This document shows positions 1 to 6,456 of a stretch of 7,276 nucleotides of DNA, piece after piece. The DNA comes from Anaerolineales bacterium (GTDB lineage: Bacteria > Chloroflexota > Anaerolineae > Anaerolineales > UBA4823). The position numbers and the translations under genes were made by a program. Position 1 is the first letter of the stretch. Each line of letters opens with the position of its first letter. The DNA is taken from positions 1 to 7,276 of the forward strand of contig JADYYC010000029.1 in assembly GCA_020853835.1 (NCBI GenBank). Direction: 5' to 3'. The notes below the pieces were generated by a model. That model made no database searches. It was given only the letters and a program-made list of their open reading frames with translations, and was not told where the DNA came from.

Positions 1-121
1 GCCCGCGAAGAAGAGCTCGCCAACCCGCAGCTAAGAACCAGCCGGGGCAGATACTGATCCTGAAGCCTGGACCGGCGCTCTTCAACCCCGCACACCGCCA
101 GATTTTTAATTTATCCGCGGT
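1..121. other. Upstream flank, possibly the tail of a preceding gene
   Basis: No start codon or recognisable domain lies here. Two short plus-strand frames enter from the left edge and end early: one reads PAKKSSPTRS and stops at 32-34, the other reads AREEELANPQLRTSRGRY and stops at 55-57. Either could be the C-terminus of a gene outside the window, and the Lys/Ser-rich tail is slightly more natural as a protein end, but neither can be proven. The stretch around 102-114 is AT-rich, unlike the rest of the window, which suits a promoter or transcript end between genes. Confidence 0.25.
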
Positions 122-127
122 TATAAT
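122..127 (+). promoter_or_regulatory. Putative -10 promoter element of the esterase gene
   Basis: The hexamer TATAAT matches the sigma-70-type -10 consensus perfectly and sits in the only AT-rich patch near the left end. The -35 region about 17 bases upstream (around 99-104) is a poor match to TTGACA. Transcription would begin near 133-135, giving a very short leader before the ATG at 150. The element also contains the ATG at 126, so that codon would lie upstream of the transcript and cannot be the start if this promoter is used. Confidence 0.4.
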
Positions 128-149
128 GCGGTGCGGAGCATCTATATCG

Positions 150-1370
150 ATGAAAAACATTGGTCTGCGGCTGTGTTCGATCGCCATCCTGGCGCTGCTC
201 TCCGGTTGCAGCCTGTTTCCCCTTGTGCCGGGCGGTGGACGGGGGACGCTGGCGCCCATCGTGGACACGGCCTTCTCTGCCTATGCCTTTGTAGACACGA
301 ATGGCAACGGCCGCCTGGACGATGCAGACCTGCCCCTGGAAGGCGCCGCGTTTACCGCCCAGAGCTTTGGAGCGAAGACCAATGCGGATGGGTTTGCGAT
401 GATCCTCATCCCCTCGCAGTGGGATCAGCCCCTGACCGCCCGGATGACGCCCCCCGAGGGCAGCCAGTACGTTCCAATCGGGCCGCAGGAAGTGACGCTG
501 CAAAACGGCGTCCGCAACTCGGCCACGTTTCTCTTTGCTCCCCCTGCGGGCGCTTCCCCCACCAACACCCCGGTGCAGATCGACCTGGTTTACTGCACGA
601 CCTCGGATGGCGTGGCGCTCACGATGGACCTCTACCGTCCCAAGCAAGCCAGCGAACAGGCCCCGCTGGTCGTCTACATCCACGGCGGAGGCTGGACCGG
701 AGGGGACAAGAGCGATGGGATTGGGTTGAGCTTCAAAGAAGAGCTGACGCGGCGGGGTTATTTTTTCGCCTCGATCAACTATCGCCTGGCCCCCAAATAC
801 ACGTTTCCGGCGCCGATCGAAGACGTGAAATGCGCCATCCGTCACCTGCGCGCCAATGCCCAGAAGTACGGTTTTGACCCGCAGCGGATCGGCGTGATTG
901 GCGGGAGCGCCGGGGGGCACCTGGCGGCCCTGCTCGGCGCCGCGGACACCCAGGCGGGCTGGGACACGGGTGAATACCTCGATCAATCCAGCCGGGTTCA
1001 GGCCGTGGTTGATCTTTATGGACCGGCGGATCTGCGCGCCATGCTGGCGCAATCCCCCCGCAGCTATGCCCTGCAGGTGTTTGGCGCATCGTCCAACCAG
1101 GACCCCCTGCTGGATGTTTACAGCCCAACGACTTATATCAGCCCGGACGACCCGCCGTTCCTGATCATGCACGGCGACCGGGACGAGGTCGTCCCGCTGG
1201 CGCAATCCGAGATCTTGTATGAACGCCTGAAGGAAAGCGCCATCCCGGTCGAACTGGTGGTCGTCAAGAATGCCGGGCACAGCTTCCAATCCGCGGACGG
1301 CCAGATCGACCCCGATTTCCCCGCTCTATTTCAAATGGTGGGCGACTTTTTCGACCGTTATCTCAAGTGA
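150..1370 (+). CDS. Lipoprotein alpha/beta-hydrolase (esterase/lipase, BD-FAE-like) with N-terminal Ca-loop/Ig-like module
   Basis: This is a 406-residue secreted esterase-type protein, probably lipid-anchored outside the membrane. Residues 1-20 are a lipoprotein signal with lipobox LSGC (Cys20). Residues 49-60 match an EF-hand/dockerin-type loop (DxNxNG with Asp at position 12), followed by a short SdrD-B or carboxypeptidase-regulatory-like beta module to about residue 130. From about 145 it is an alpha/beta-hydrolase: oxyanion motif HGGGW at 178-182, nucleophile Ser253 in GGSAGG, likely Asp345 in HGDRDEVVP, and His377 in AGHSF. This layout fits the BD-FAE/hormone-sensitive-lipase-like carboxylesterases that deacetylate or deferuloylate polysaccharides or cleave small esters; the substrate cannot be told. 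The ATG at 150 is chosen over the in-frame ATG at 126 because it starts directly at the MKN signal peptide, has GGAG at 135-138 and leaves the TATAAT outside the gene. Its 3' end overlaps the convergent methyltransferase gene by 8 bp. Confidence 0.9.
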   Translation: MKNIGLRLCSIAILALLSGCSLFPLVPGGGRGTLAPIVDTAFSAYAFVDTNGNGRLDDADLPLEGAAFTAQSFGAKTNADGFAMILIPSQWDQPLTARMTPPEGSQYVPIGPQEVTLQNGVRNSATFLFAPPAGASPTNTPVQIDLVYCTTSDGVALTMDLYRPKQASEQAPLVVYIHGGGWTGGDKSDGIGLSFKEELTRRGYFFASINYRLAPKYTFPAPIEDVKCAIRHLRANAQKYGFDPQRIGVIGGSAGGHLAALLGAADTQAGWDTGEYLDQSSRVQAVVDLYGPADLRAMLAQSPRSYALQVFGASSNQDPLLDVYSPTTYISPDDPPFLIMHGDRDEVVPLAQSEILYERLKESAIPVELVVVKNAGHSFQSADGQIDPDFPALFQMVGDFFDRYLK

Positions 1371-2160
1371 TCTCCTCGCGCATCGCGTACAGGAGCACCC
1401 CGGCCGCGACGGCCAGGTTCAAGGACGACGCCCTGCCGTGCATCGGCAGGCTGACGATCTCGTTGCACGCGCGGCGCTGCTCATCGTTCAGCCCTTCGCG
1501 CTCGCTGCCAAGCAACAGGATGCACGGTCTGCGGTAAGGGATGGCCTGGCGGTAGTCAACTTCCGCCCGGGCTGAACTGCCATAGACGGCATAACCACCC
1601 GCGCCGGCCCAGTTTCTGAAGACTTCGAAATCCGCCTGGATCACGGGGAGCCAGAAAAGCGCCCCCATGCTGGCGCGCACCGCGCTCGGGTGGTAGGCGT
1701 CCACGCCGCCATCCAGCAGGATCAGCCCGCTCGCGCCCACCGCGTCGATCGTGCGCAGCACCGCCCCCACGTTGCCGGGGTCCTGAGGGGCGATGACCGC
1801 CACCCCCCAGGGGAAATTGCCCACCCCGAAATCATCCAGCTTCGGGTCGTTCTTGTGCAGCACCGCCAGGATGCCCTGCGGGTTCTCTTTTTCGCCGATC
1901 GCTTCGAACACCTCCGGCGTCACCGCGTAGACCGGGATGCCAGCCGCCGCGGCCCGCTCGACCAGACTCAGGCCGAAGGAGCTTTTCAAGCGCTCGGGGG
2001 TAAAGTAGACCCCTTCGAACCTCGCGCCCGCCTCTAACGCCTCGCCAACGTGGCGGATCCCCTCCGCCAAAAAGAGGCGGGCCTCCTGCCTGTTCTTCCG
2101 CTGCTGGAGCGCCCGCGCCATTTTGATCTTTGGATTGCTGCGGCTTGTGATGATTTCCAT
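1363..2160 (-). CDS. TrmH/SpoU-family RNA 2'-O-ribose methyltransferase
   Basis: This 265-residue SPOUT enzyme transfers a methyl group from S-adenosylmethionine to a ribose 2'-OH in rRNA or tRNA. The N-terminus (ITSRSNPKIK, then FLAEGIRHVGEAL) is the substrate-binding L30e-like domain. The catalytic knot domain shows motif 1, DPGNVGAVLRTIDAVG at 127-142 with the key Asn130 and Arg136; motif 2, LLLGSEREGL at 215-224; and motif 3, from LPMHGRASSLNLAVA at about 238 onward. All are intact. The target RNA (for example the RlmB or TsnR site) cannot be assigned from sequence alone. The ATG at 2160 is preferred because the family typically starts just before ITSxxNPxIK. An in-frame GTG at 2175 would add MKHEA and overlap the upstream kinase by 11 bp. 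With the ATG start the gene begins 4 bases after the kinase stop, so the two are probably co-transcribed and coupled. Confidence 0.92.
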   Translation of the reverse strand: MEIITSRSNPKIKMARALQQRKNRQEARLFLAEGIRHVGEALEAGARFEGVYFTPERLKSSFGLSLVERAAAAGIPVYAVTPEVFEAIGEKENPQGILAVLHKNDPKLDDFGVGNFPWGVAVIAPQDPGNVGAVLRTIDAVGASGLILLDGGVDAYHPSAVRASMGALFWLPVIQADFEVFRNWAGAGGYAVYGSSARAEVDYRQAIPYRRPCILLLGSEREGLNDEQRRACNEIVSLPMHGRASSLNLAVAAGVLLYAMREEIT

Positions 2161-2164
2161 CGCC

Positions 2165-3841
2165 TCATGTTTCACGGCTGGGGACCCACGCCAGGACGGT
2201 CGTGCCGCTCCCGATGGTCGAGGTGATCTCGACCTCGCCGCCCACCTTGCGGACGCGCGACTGCATATTCGAGAGGCCGTGCCCCAGGGTCACGTTGATC
2301 TTGTGCATGTCGAAACCGCGCCCATCATCCGAAATTTCCAGCAGCACCCGGTCGCGCGTCGTCCACAGGTGCACTTCGGTGTGTTGGGCGCGGGCGTGCT
2401 TGGCGATGTTTGCCAGCGATTCCTGGCAGATGTGGAATAACACCGTGGCGTTCTGGGCTGGAAAATCCACCAGGCCGTCTTCGGGCCCGACCAGAGCGAC
2501 CCGCGTGACGCAGTTGGCCTGGAATTCGTCCACCAGGCGCTGCAAGCCCTGCTTGAGGTCTTCGCCGTGGAACTGGCGCGGGCGCAGGTCCAGGATATAG
2601 GCCCGGATGTCGCGGATGGTGTTGTTCAGCGCGTCGATCGATTCGGCCAGCTTGTCCTTGACCACTTCCGGGTCATCGCTCAGAGACATGCGGGCGAAAT
2701 CCAACGCCAACCCCACGCCGTAGATCGATTGGATGATCCCGTCGTGCAGATCCATGCCGATGCGCTCTCGTTCTTCCAACACCGCCAGGCGACGCGACTG
2801 GCGGTTAAGGTGGGCGTTTTCGATCGTGATCCCGGCCCACGAGCCGATCGCGCTCAGCATGTTGAGCTCGCGCTCGTCAAGATCGCGATCCTGGCGCGTG
2901 GCAGCGCTCATCACGCCCACGACCTTGCCGCCCGATGTCAGCGGGATGCACACGATGAACTGGAAGCCGGCCTCCAGCACTTCGTTGCGCAAGAAGTGCA
3001 TTTCCTGGCGCAGGTTACGGCTCACCAGCATCTTGCCGGTCGAGGCAACCATCCCGATAAACCCCTGCCCCACGCGGAAGCGGTCGATTTGCGAAAAAGC
3101 CTCCTCGTAATCGCCGCGGTGCAGGGCTAAATACAGTTCCTGCTTGTCTTCTTCGCGCAGGAAGATCTCACCCACCTCGACCGAAAGGTAATCCAGCACC
3201 AGGTTGAGCGTCTTTTCGAGGATCTCGTCGATGTCAAGCGAGCTCGTCAGGGTCGCCGCGGCATCATTGAGCAGCTTCAAGTCCTCGTTGCGGTGCAGCA
3301 GCTCCGTGTCGCGCCGGACGAGCTGGTTGTAAAGCCGGGCGTTGGTGATCGCCACCGCGGCATAAGCCGCCAGCGTCTCCAGCACGCGTTCGTCCTGTTC
3401 GGTAAATTCGTGATAGCCGATCTTGTCGGTCAGGTAAATTTGCCCGAGCTGCTTTTCACCTTGCAGAATGGGGACGCCCAGGAAAGAGCGCATAATGGGG
3501 TGGTTGTCGGGAAAACCGATGCTGCGCGGGTCCTCGCGGATCTCGGGGATGCGCACGGGAGATTTTTGGCGCCACATCGCGCCCAAAAGCCCCCGCCCAA
3601 CCGGCGGATGGCCGATGCGCGCGATCTCCGCCTCGGTCATCCCGATCGGAATAAATTGCACCAGGTCGCCGTCCTCGTCCACCACGCCCAGCGCGGCATA
3701 TTTGGCGTCCGCCTGCTCGCGCGCAAACTGGGCTATACGTTCCAGCACATTTTCCAGGGATAGATCGCTGACCAGCTCCAGGCTGGCAAGGTGTAGGGCC
3801 GCTAAACGTTCCTCTAATTGTTCACGAGATAATAAAACCAT
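2165..3841 (-). CDS. Soluble GAF-GAF sensor histidine kinase, NarL/DevS (DosS/DosT)-like
   Basis: This is a 558-residue cytoplasmic two-component kinase with no membrane segment or signal peptide. In order it has GAF domain 1 (about 20-170), a coiled linker (about 170-195), GAF domain 2 (about 197-345), a HisKA_3 dimerisation helix pair with phospho-acceptor His366 in ERIGMDLHDGIIQ, and a HATPase with N-box Asn478 (QESLANIAKHA), DDGRGF at 505-510 and GHGLSNM at 520-526. All kinase motifs look intact. The length and domain order match mycobacterial DosS/DosT, and GAF1 keeps the FPxxHPxMRxFLGVP segment whose His ligates haem there (His114 here), plus Tyr136 in YLTDK. A gas or redox sensor is therefore possible, but not proven. 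No response regulator is in the window. ATG 3841 is the first start after an in-frame stop; its ribosome site is weak. The downstream methyltransferase gene follows almost without gap. The kinase is divergent from the HMG-CoA reductase gene. Confidence 0.93.
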   Translation of the reverse strand: MVLLSREQLEERLAALHLASLELVSDLSLENVLERIAQFAREQADAKYAALGVVDEDGDLVQFIPIGMTEAEIARIGHPPVGRGLLGAMWRQKSPVRIPEIREDPRSIGFPDNHPIMRSFLGVPILQGEKQLGQIYLTDKIGYHEFTEQDERVLETLAAYAAVAITNARLYNQLVRRDTELLHRNEDLKLLNDAAATLTSSLDIDEILEKTLNLVLDYLSVEVGEIFLREEDKQELYLALHRGDYEEAFSQIDRFRVGQGFIGMVASTGKMLVSRNLRQEMHFLRNEVLEAGFQFIVCIPLTSGGKVVGVMSAATRQDRDLDERELNMLSAIGSWAGITIENAHLNRQSRRLAVLEERERIGMDLHDGIIQSIYGVGLALDFARMSLSDDPEVVKDKLAESIDALNNTIRDIRAYILDLRPRQFHGEDLKQGLQRLVDEFQANCVTRVALVGPEDGLVDFPAQNATVLFHICQESLANIAKHARAQHTEVHLWTTRDRVLLEISDDGRGFDMHKINVTLGHGLSNMQSRVRKVGGEVEITSTIGSGTTVLAWVPSRET

Positions 3842-3956
3842 CTCATTTACTCATCGCGATCAAATTTTACCCCATTTTGTCCGAGATTGATAGCTTTTGC
3901 CAGCCCACTGTGGATATAAATAGTCTGATTGAGTGGTATGTCTATCCGGAGGCGTT
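3842..3956. promoter_or_regulatory. Divergent intergenic region: promoters for kinase (-) and HMG-CoA reductase (+)
   Basis: This 115-base AT-richer gap separates two divergent genes, so it must hold both start regions unless transcripts read in from elsewhere. On the minus strand TAAAAT (3864-3869) is a fair -10 with no good -35. On the plus strand TATAAA (3915-3920) could serve as a -10; TTGCCA (3897-3902) and TTGATA (3887-3892) resemble -35 boxes but their spacing (12 and 22) is wrong for this hexamer. A small palindrome CCAC-T-GTGG (3905-3913) lies just before TATAAA and could be an operator half-site pair, though it is short enough to be chance. Confidence 0.35.
3948..3952 (+). promoter_or_regulatory. 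Shine-Dalgarno site deciding the HMG-CoA reductase start
   Basis: GGAGG is the strongest ribosome-binding sequence in the window and lies 4 bases before the ATG at 3957. It selects that ATG over the in-frame GTG at 3933, which would place this site inside the coding sequence. Confidence 0.75.
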
Positions 3957-5249
3957 ATGGAAGAGCGACAACAGGGATCGCGGATCAGCGGTTTTTACAA
4001 ACTCCACATTGAAGACCGGCTCAACGAACTGAACCAGCGGGTCGAGCTGTCGGTGGAGGAGTTTGCGGCGTTGCGCGGTTCGCCCGGGCTGCGCCTTGAC
4101 CAGGCGGAGCACATGATCGAGAACGTCGTCGGCACGTATGCGCTGCCGTTGGGAATAGCATTGAATTTCCAGGTCAATGGACAGGACGTCCTCGTGCCGA
4201 TGGTCATCGAGGAGCCTTCCGTGGTCGCCGGCGCATCTTTTATGGCAAAGCTCGTCAGGGCTGGAGGCGGGTTCAGCGCCAGCGCCACCCCGCCCGAGAT
4301 GATCGCCCAGATGCAGATCTTAGACGTTGCCGACCCGCCCTCGGCCCGCCTGGCGATCCTCGAAGCCAGGCAAGAGCTGCTGGCGGAGGCGCTGGAGATC
4401 GACCCCGTGCTTAAGAAGCTTGGCGGCGGGCCGCGCGACCTGGAAGTGCGCATCATCGAGGCCTCCCCCATCGGGCCGTTCCTGGTCGTCCATTTGATCT
4501 TCGACGTGCGCGATGCGATGGGCGCCAACGCCCTGAACACCGCCGCCGAACGCTTGGCTCCCCGCCTGGCGGAGCTGAGCAAGGGCCGCGTGCACTTGCG
4601 CATCCTCTCGAACCTGGCGGACCGCCGGGTGGCGCGGGCGCGCTGCACCGTCCCGCTCGACGAGCTCGCCTTCGAAGATTTCAGCGCTCAGGAGGTGCGC
4701 GACGGCATCATCGCCGCCTGGGCCTTTGCCGCCGCCGACCCTTACCGCGCCGCCACCCACAACAAGGGCATCATGAACGGCGTGGACGCGGTGGTGATCG
4801 CCACCGGAAACGACTGGCGCGCGGTGGAAGCCGGGGCGCACGCCTACGCTGCCCGAAACGGCAGGTACACCTCGCTCTCGGCCTGGGGAAAGGACGATCA
4901 GGGGAACCTGGTGGGCAGCCTGGAAATGCCTATGGCGGTGGGGATCGTTGGCGGCGCGACGCGCGTTCACCCGGCCGCCCGCGCCAACCTCAAGCTCATG
5001 GGCGTGGAGAGCGCAGCCCGCCTGGCCGAGGTCATCGTTTCGGTCGGCCTGGCTCAAAACCTGGCCGCGCTGCGAGCGCTGGCGACGGAGGGCATCCAGC
5101 GCGGACACATGGGGCTGCACGCCCGCCAGGTGGCGATCGCCGCCGGCGCGCAGGGAGAACAGATCGAGCGTCTGGCCGAGCAGTTAGTGAACGAGAAGGT
5201 CATCCGCATCGACCGCGCCCAGGAAATTCTCAAGTCCTGGCAACGCTGA
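3957..5249 (+). CDS. Hydroxymethylglutaryl-CoA reductase, class II
   Basis: This 430-residue soluble enzyme interconverts HMG-CoA and mevalonate with a nicotinamide cofactor. It follows the class II (Pseudomonas mevalonii type) sequence almost end to end and has no membrane domain. Visible motifs are ENVVGTYALPLG (55-66); EEPSVVA with catalytic Glu86; the dinucleotide-binding DAMGAN (186-191); ILSNLADRRVARA; HNKGIMNG with catalytic Lys270; TGNDWRAVEAGAHAYA with catalytic Asp286; and GHMGLHARQ with the mobile-flap His388. All four catalytic residues are present. Database names for this class often say 'degradative', but the neighbouring archaeal-type HMG-CoA synthase points to mevalonate synthesis for isoprenoids. 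That direction is inference. Cofactor preference (NADH or NADPH) cannot be read safely. The start is set by GGAGG four bases upstream. The next gene follows after 113 bases, in the same direction. Confidence 0.95.
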   Translation: MEERQQGSRISGFYKLHIEDRLNELNQRVELSVEEFAALRGSPGLRLDQAEHMIENVVGTYALPLGIALNFQVNGQDVLVPMVIEEPSVVAGASFMAKLVRAGGGFSASATPPEMIAQMQILDVADPPSARLAILEARQELLAEALEIDPVLKKLGGGPRDLEVRIIEASPIGPFLVVHLIFDVRDAMGANALNTAAERLAPRLAELSKGRVHLRILSNLADRRVARARCTVPLDELAFEDFSAQEVRDGIIAAWAFAAADPYRAATHNKGIMNGVDAVVIATGNDWRAVEAGAHAYAARNGRYTSLSAWGKDDQGNLVGSLEMPMAVGIVGGATRVHPAARANLKLMGVESAARLAEVIVSVGLAQNLAALRALATEGIQRGHMGLHARQVAIAAGAQGEQIERLAEQLVNEKVIRIDRAQEILKSWQR

Positions 5250-5282
5250 GCTGCTGCAACCGGGTGTATCATTAAAGAAATC

Positions 5283-5315
5283 GCCAATTGAATGGCTGTT
5301 CGACCCGCATAAATA
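5283..5315 (+). promoter_or_regulatory. Weak candidate promoter/operator before HMG-CoA synthase
   Basis: TTGAAT (5288-5293) and TAAATA (5310-5315) are separated by 16 bases and roughly resemble -35 and -10 boxes, the latter matching only 3 of 6. GCCA...TGGC (5283-5296) forms a short inverted repeat around the -35-like box. If used, transcription would start near 5322, at the foot of the stem-loop in this gap. The synthase could equally be transcribed by read-through from the reductase gene. Confidence 0.22.
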
Positions 5316-5322
5316 TCAATTC

Positions 5323-5341
5323 TCCTGCCACCCTGGCAGGA
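5323..5341 (+). repeat. Perfect 7-bp inverted repeat / stem-loop in the reductase-synthase gap
   Basis: TCCTGCC (5323-5329) and GGCAGGA (5335-5341) are exact reverse complements around a 5-base loop ACCCT. The next bases are TCATAACC rather than a T-run, so this is not a standard intrinsic terminator on the plus strand; the minus strand also lacks one. It ends 22 bases before the synthase ATG. It could be a 5'-leader hairpin, an mRNA processing or stability element, or a regulator's palindromic site. Confidence 0.5.
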
Positions 5342-5352
5342 TCATAACCAAC

Positions 5353-5357
5353 AGGTG
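5353..5357 (+). promoter_or_regulatory. Ribosome-binding site of HMG-CoA synthase
   Basis: AGGTG lies 5 bases before the ATG at 5363. It supports that start although the encoded protein then carries about 18 residues ahead of the conserved domain. Confidence 0.5.
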
Positions 5358-5362
5358 TTTGT

Positions 5363-6445
5363 ATGGATCAAAACGACAACAACAACGAAAACCTTTTACT
5401 CAAACCCAACCGACCGGTGGGCATCTCCGGCTACGGCGCGTACGTGCCGCGCTATCGCCTGCCCGCCAGCGAAGTGGCGCGCATCTGGACAGATGGACAG
5501 GGGGGCCTGCCCATAAAAGAAAAATCAGTGCCGGGCCTCGATGAAGACGTAGCCACCATGTCCATCGAAGCCGCCCGCAACGCCATGAAGCGCGCCGGCG
5601 TCCTCCCCAGCCGGGTGCGGGCGGTGTGGGTTGGCTCCGAATCACACCCCTACGCGGTGAAACCCACCTCCACCCTGGTGGCCGAGGCGATCGGCGCGGT
5701 GCCGAATGTGCAGGCGGCCGACTGGCAGTTTGCCTGCAAGGCTGGCACTGAGGCCATGGTCGCGGCGGTCGGGTTTGTCGGCTCGGGGATGGCCGATTAC
5801 GCCCTCGCGATCGGCATGGACACCGCCCAGGGACGCCCCGGCGACGCCCTGGAATACACCGCGGGGGCGGGCGGGGCAGCTTTCCTGCTCGGCCCGGCGG
5901 AGGACTCCCTGGCCGTCATCGACGCCGCCTATTCCTATGTCACCGACACGCCCGACTTCTGGCGGCGGCCAAACGCCAAATACCCCGAACACGGGCAGCG
6001 CTTTACGGGCGAGCCCGCCTACTTCACCCACATCACCGAGGCTGGCAAGGCGCTCATGCAGGCCACCCACACCACCGCCGCGGATTACCAGTACGCCGTC
6101 TTTCACCAGCCAAACACCAAGTTTCCGCAGCGCGCGGCTCAACTGCTCGGCTTCGATCAGGAGCAAATCAAGACCGGCCTGCTTGTCCCGCTGATCGGCA
6201 ACACCTACGCGGGCGCGGCGATCATCGGCCTGACCGCCATCCTGGACGTCGCCCAGCCCGGCGACCGCATCCTGATGGTCTCGTTCGGCTCGGGCGCGGG
6301 GTCGGACGCCTTTGCGCTCACGGTGGGCGAGGCGATCCTCGAGCGCCGCGACCGGGCTCCGCACACCCAGGCTTACATCGCCCGCCGGACGCCGATCGAT
6401 TACGCCCAGTACGCCCGCATGCGCGGCAAGCTGGTGATGAAATAG
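5363..6445 (+). CDS. Hydroxymethylglutaryl-CoA synthase, archaeal type
   Basis: This 360-residue cytosolic enzyme condenses acetyl-CoA with acetoacetyl-CoA to HMG-CoA, the committed step toward mevalonate. The sequence closely follows the archaeal family rather than the eukaryotic or Firmicutes MvaS type: GISGYGAYVPRYRL at the start, KSVPGLDEDVATM, GSESHPYAVKPTS with catalytic Glu93, ADWQFACKAGTEA with nucleophile Cys125, DTAQGRPGDALEYTAGAGG, TDTPDFWRR, RFTGEPAYF, VFHQPNTKFP with catalytic His248, LIGNTYAGA and SFGSGAGSDAF near the C-terminus. All catalytic residues are intact. Residues 1-18 form an Asn-rich extension before the usual family start; the RBS supports it, but a GTG at 5417 is an alternative without a ribosome site. 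The thiolase-family gene begins 11 bases after the stop, as in archaeal operons where these proteins and a DUF35 protein form one complex. Confidence 0.95.
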   Translation: MDQNDNNNENLLLKPNRPVGISGYGAYVPRYRLPASEVARIWTDGQGGLPIKEKSVPGLDEDVATMSIEAARNAMKRAGVLPSRVRAVWVGSESHPYAVKPTSTLVAEAIGAVPNVQAADWQFACKAGTEAMVAAVGFVGSGMADYALAIGMDTAQGRPGDALEYTAGAGGAAFLLGPAEDSLAVIDAAYSYVTDTPDFWRRPNAKYPEHGQRFTGEPAYFTHITEAGKALMQATHTTAADYQYAVFHQPNTKFPQRAAQLLGFDQEQIKTGLLVPLIGNTYAGAAIIGLTAILDVAQPGDRILMVSFGSGAGSDAFALTVGEAILERRDRAPHTQAYIARRTPIDYAQYARMRGKLVMK

Positions 6446-6456
6446 GCGGGGTGGGT

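Noticed and set aside
67..113. Possible terminator: CTGG (67-70) pairing with CCAG (98-101), then a T-rich stretch
   Set aside because: The stem is only four pairs plus an interrupted three, the loop is over 15 bases, and the T-run is better explained as an AT-rich promoter region.
126..149. ATG at 126 as start of the esterase
   Set aside because: It sits inside a perfect TATAAT, has no ribosome site, and would put eight residues before a normal lipoprotein signal that begins at 150.
111..1289. Long open frame (392 codons) on the minus strand opposite the esterase
   Set aside because: It is the antisense of a clearly real hydrolase gene with signal peptide and catalytic motifs. The translation shows no domain, and long antisense frames are expected at this GC content.
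1402..1414. Hairpin GGCCG-CGA-CGGCC near the convergent gene ends
   Set aside because: It lies inside the methyltransferase coding sequence, has no T-run on either side, and such short GC palindromes are common in this composition.
2567..3130. Plus-strand open frames opposite the histidine kinase
   Set aside because: They are His/Asp/Arg-rich shadows of the kinase codons and match no family.
4320..5120. Minus-strand open frame (266 codons) opposite HMG-CoA reductase
   Set aside because: It lies wholly within the conserved reductase gene and has no domain or ribosome site.
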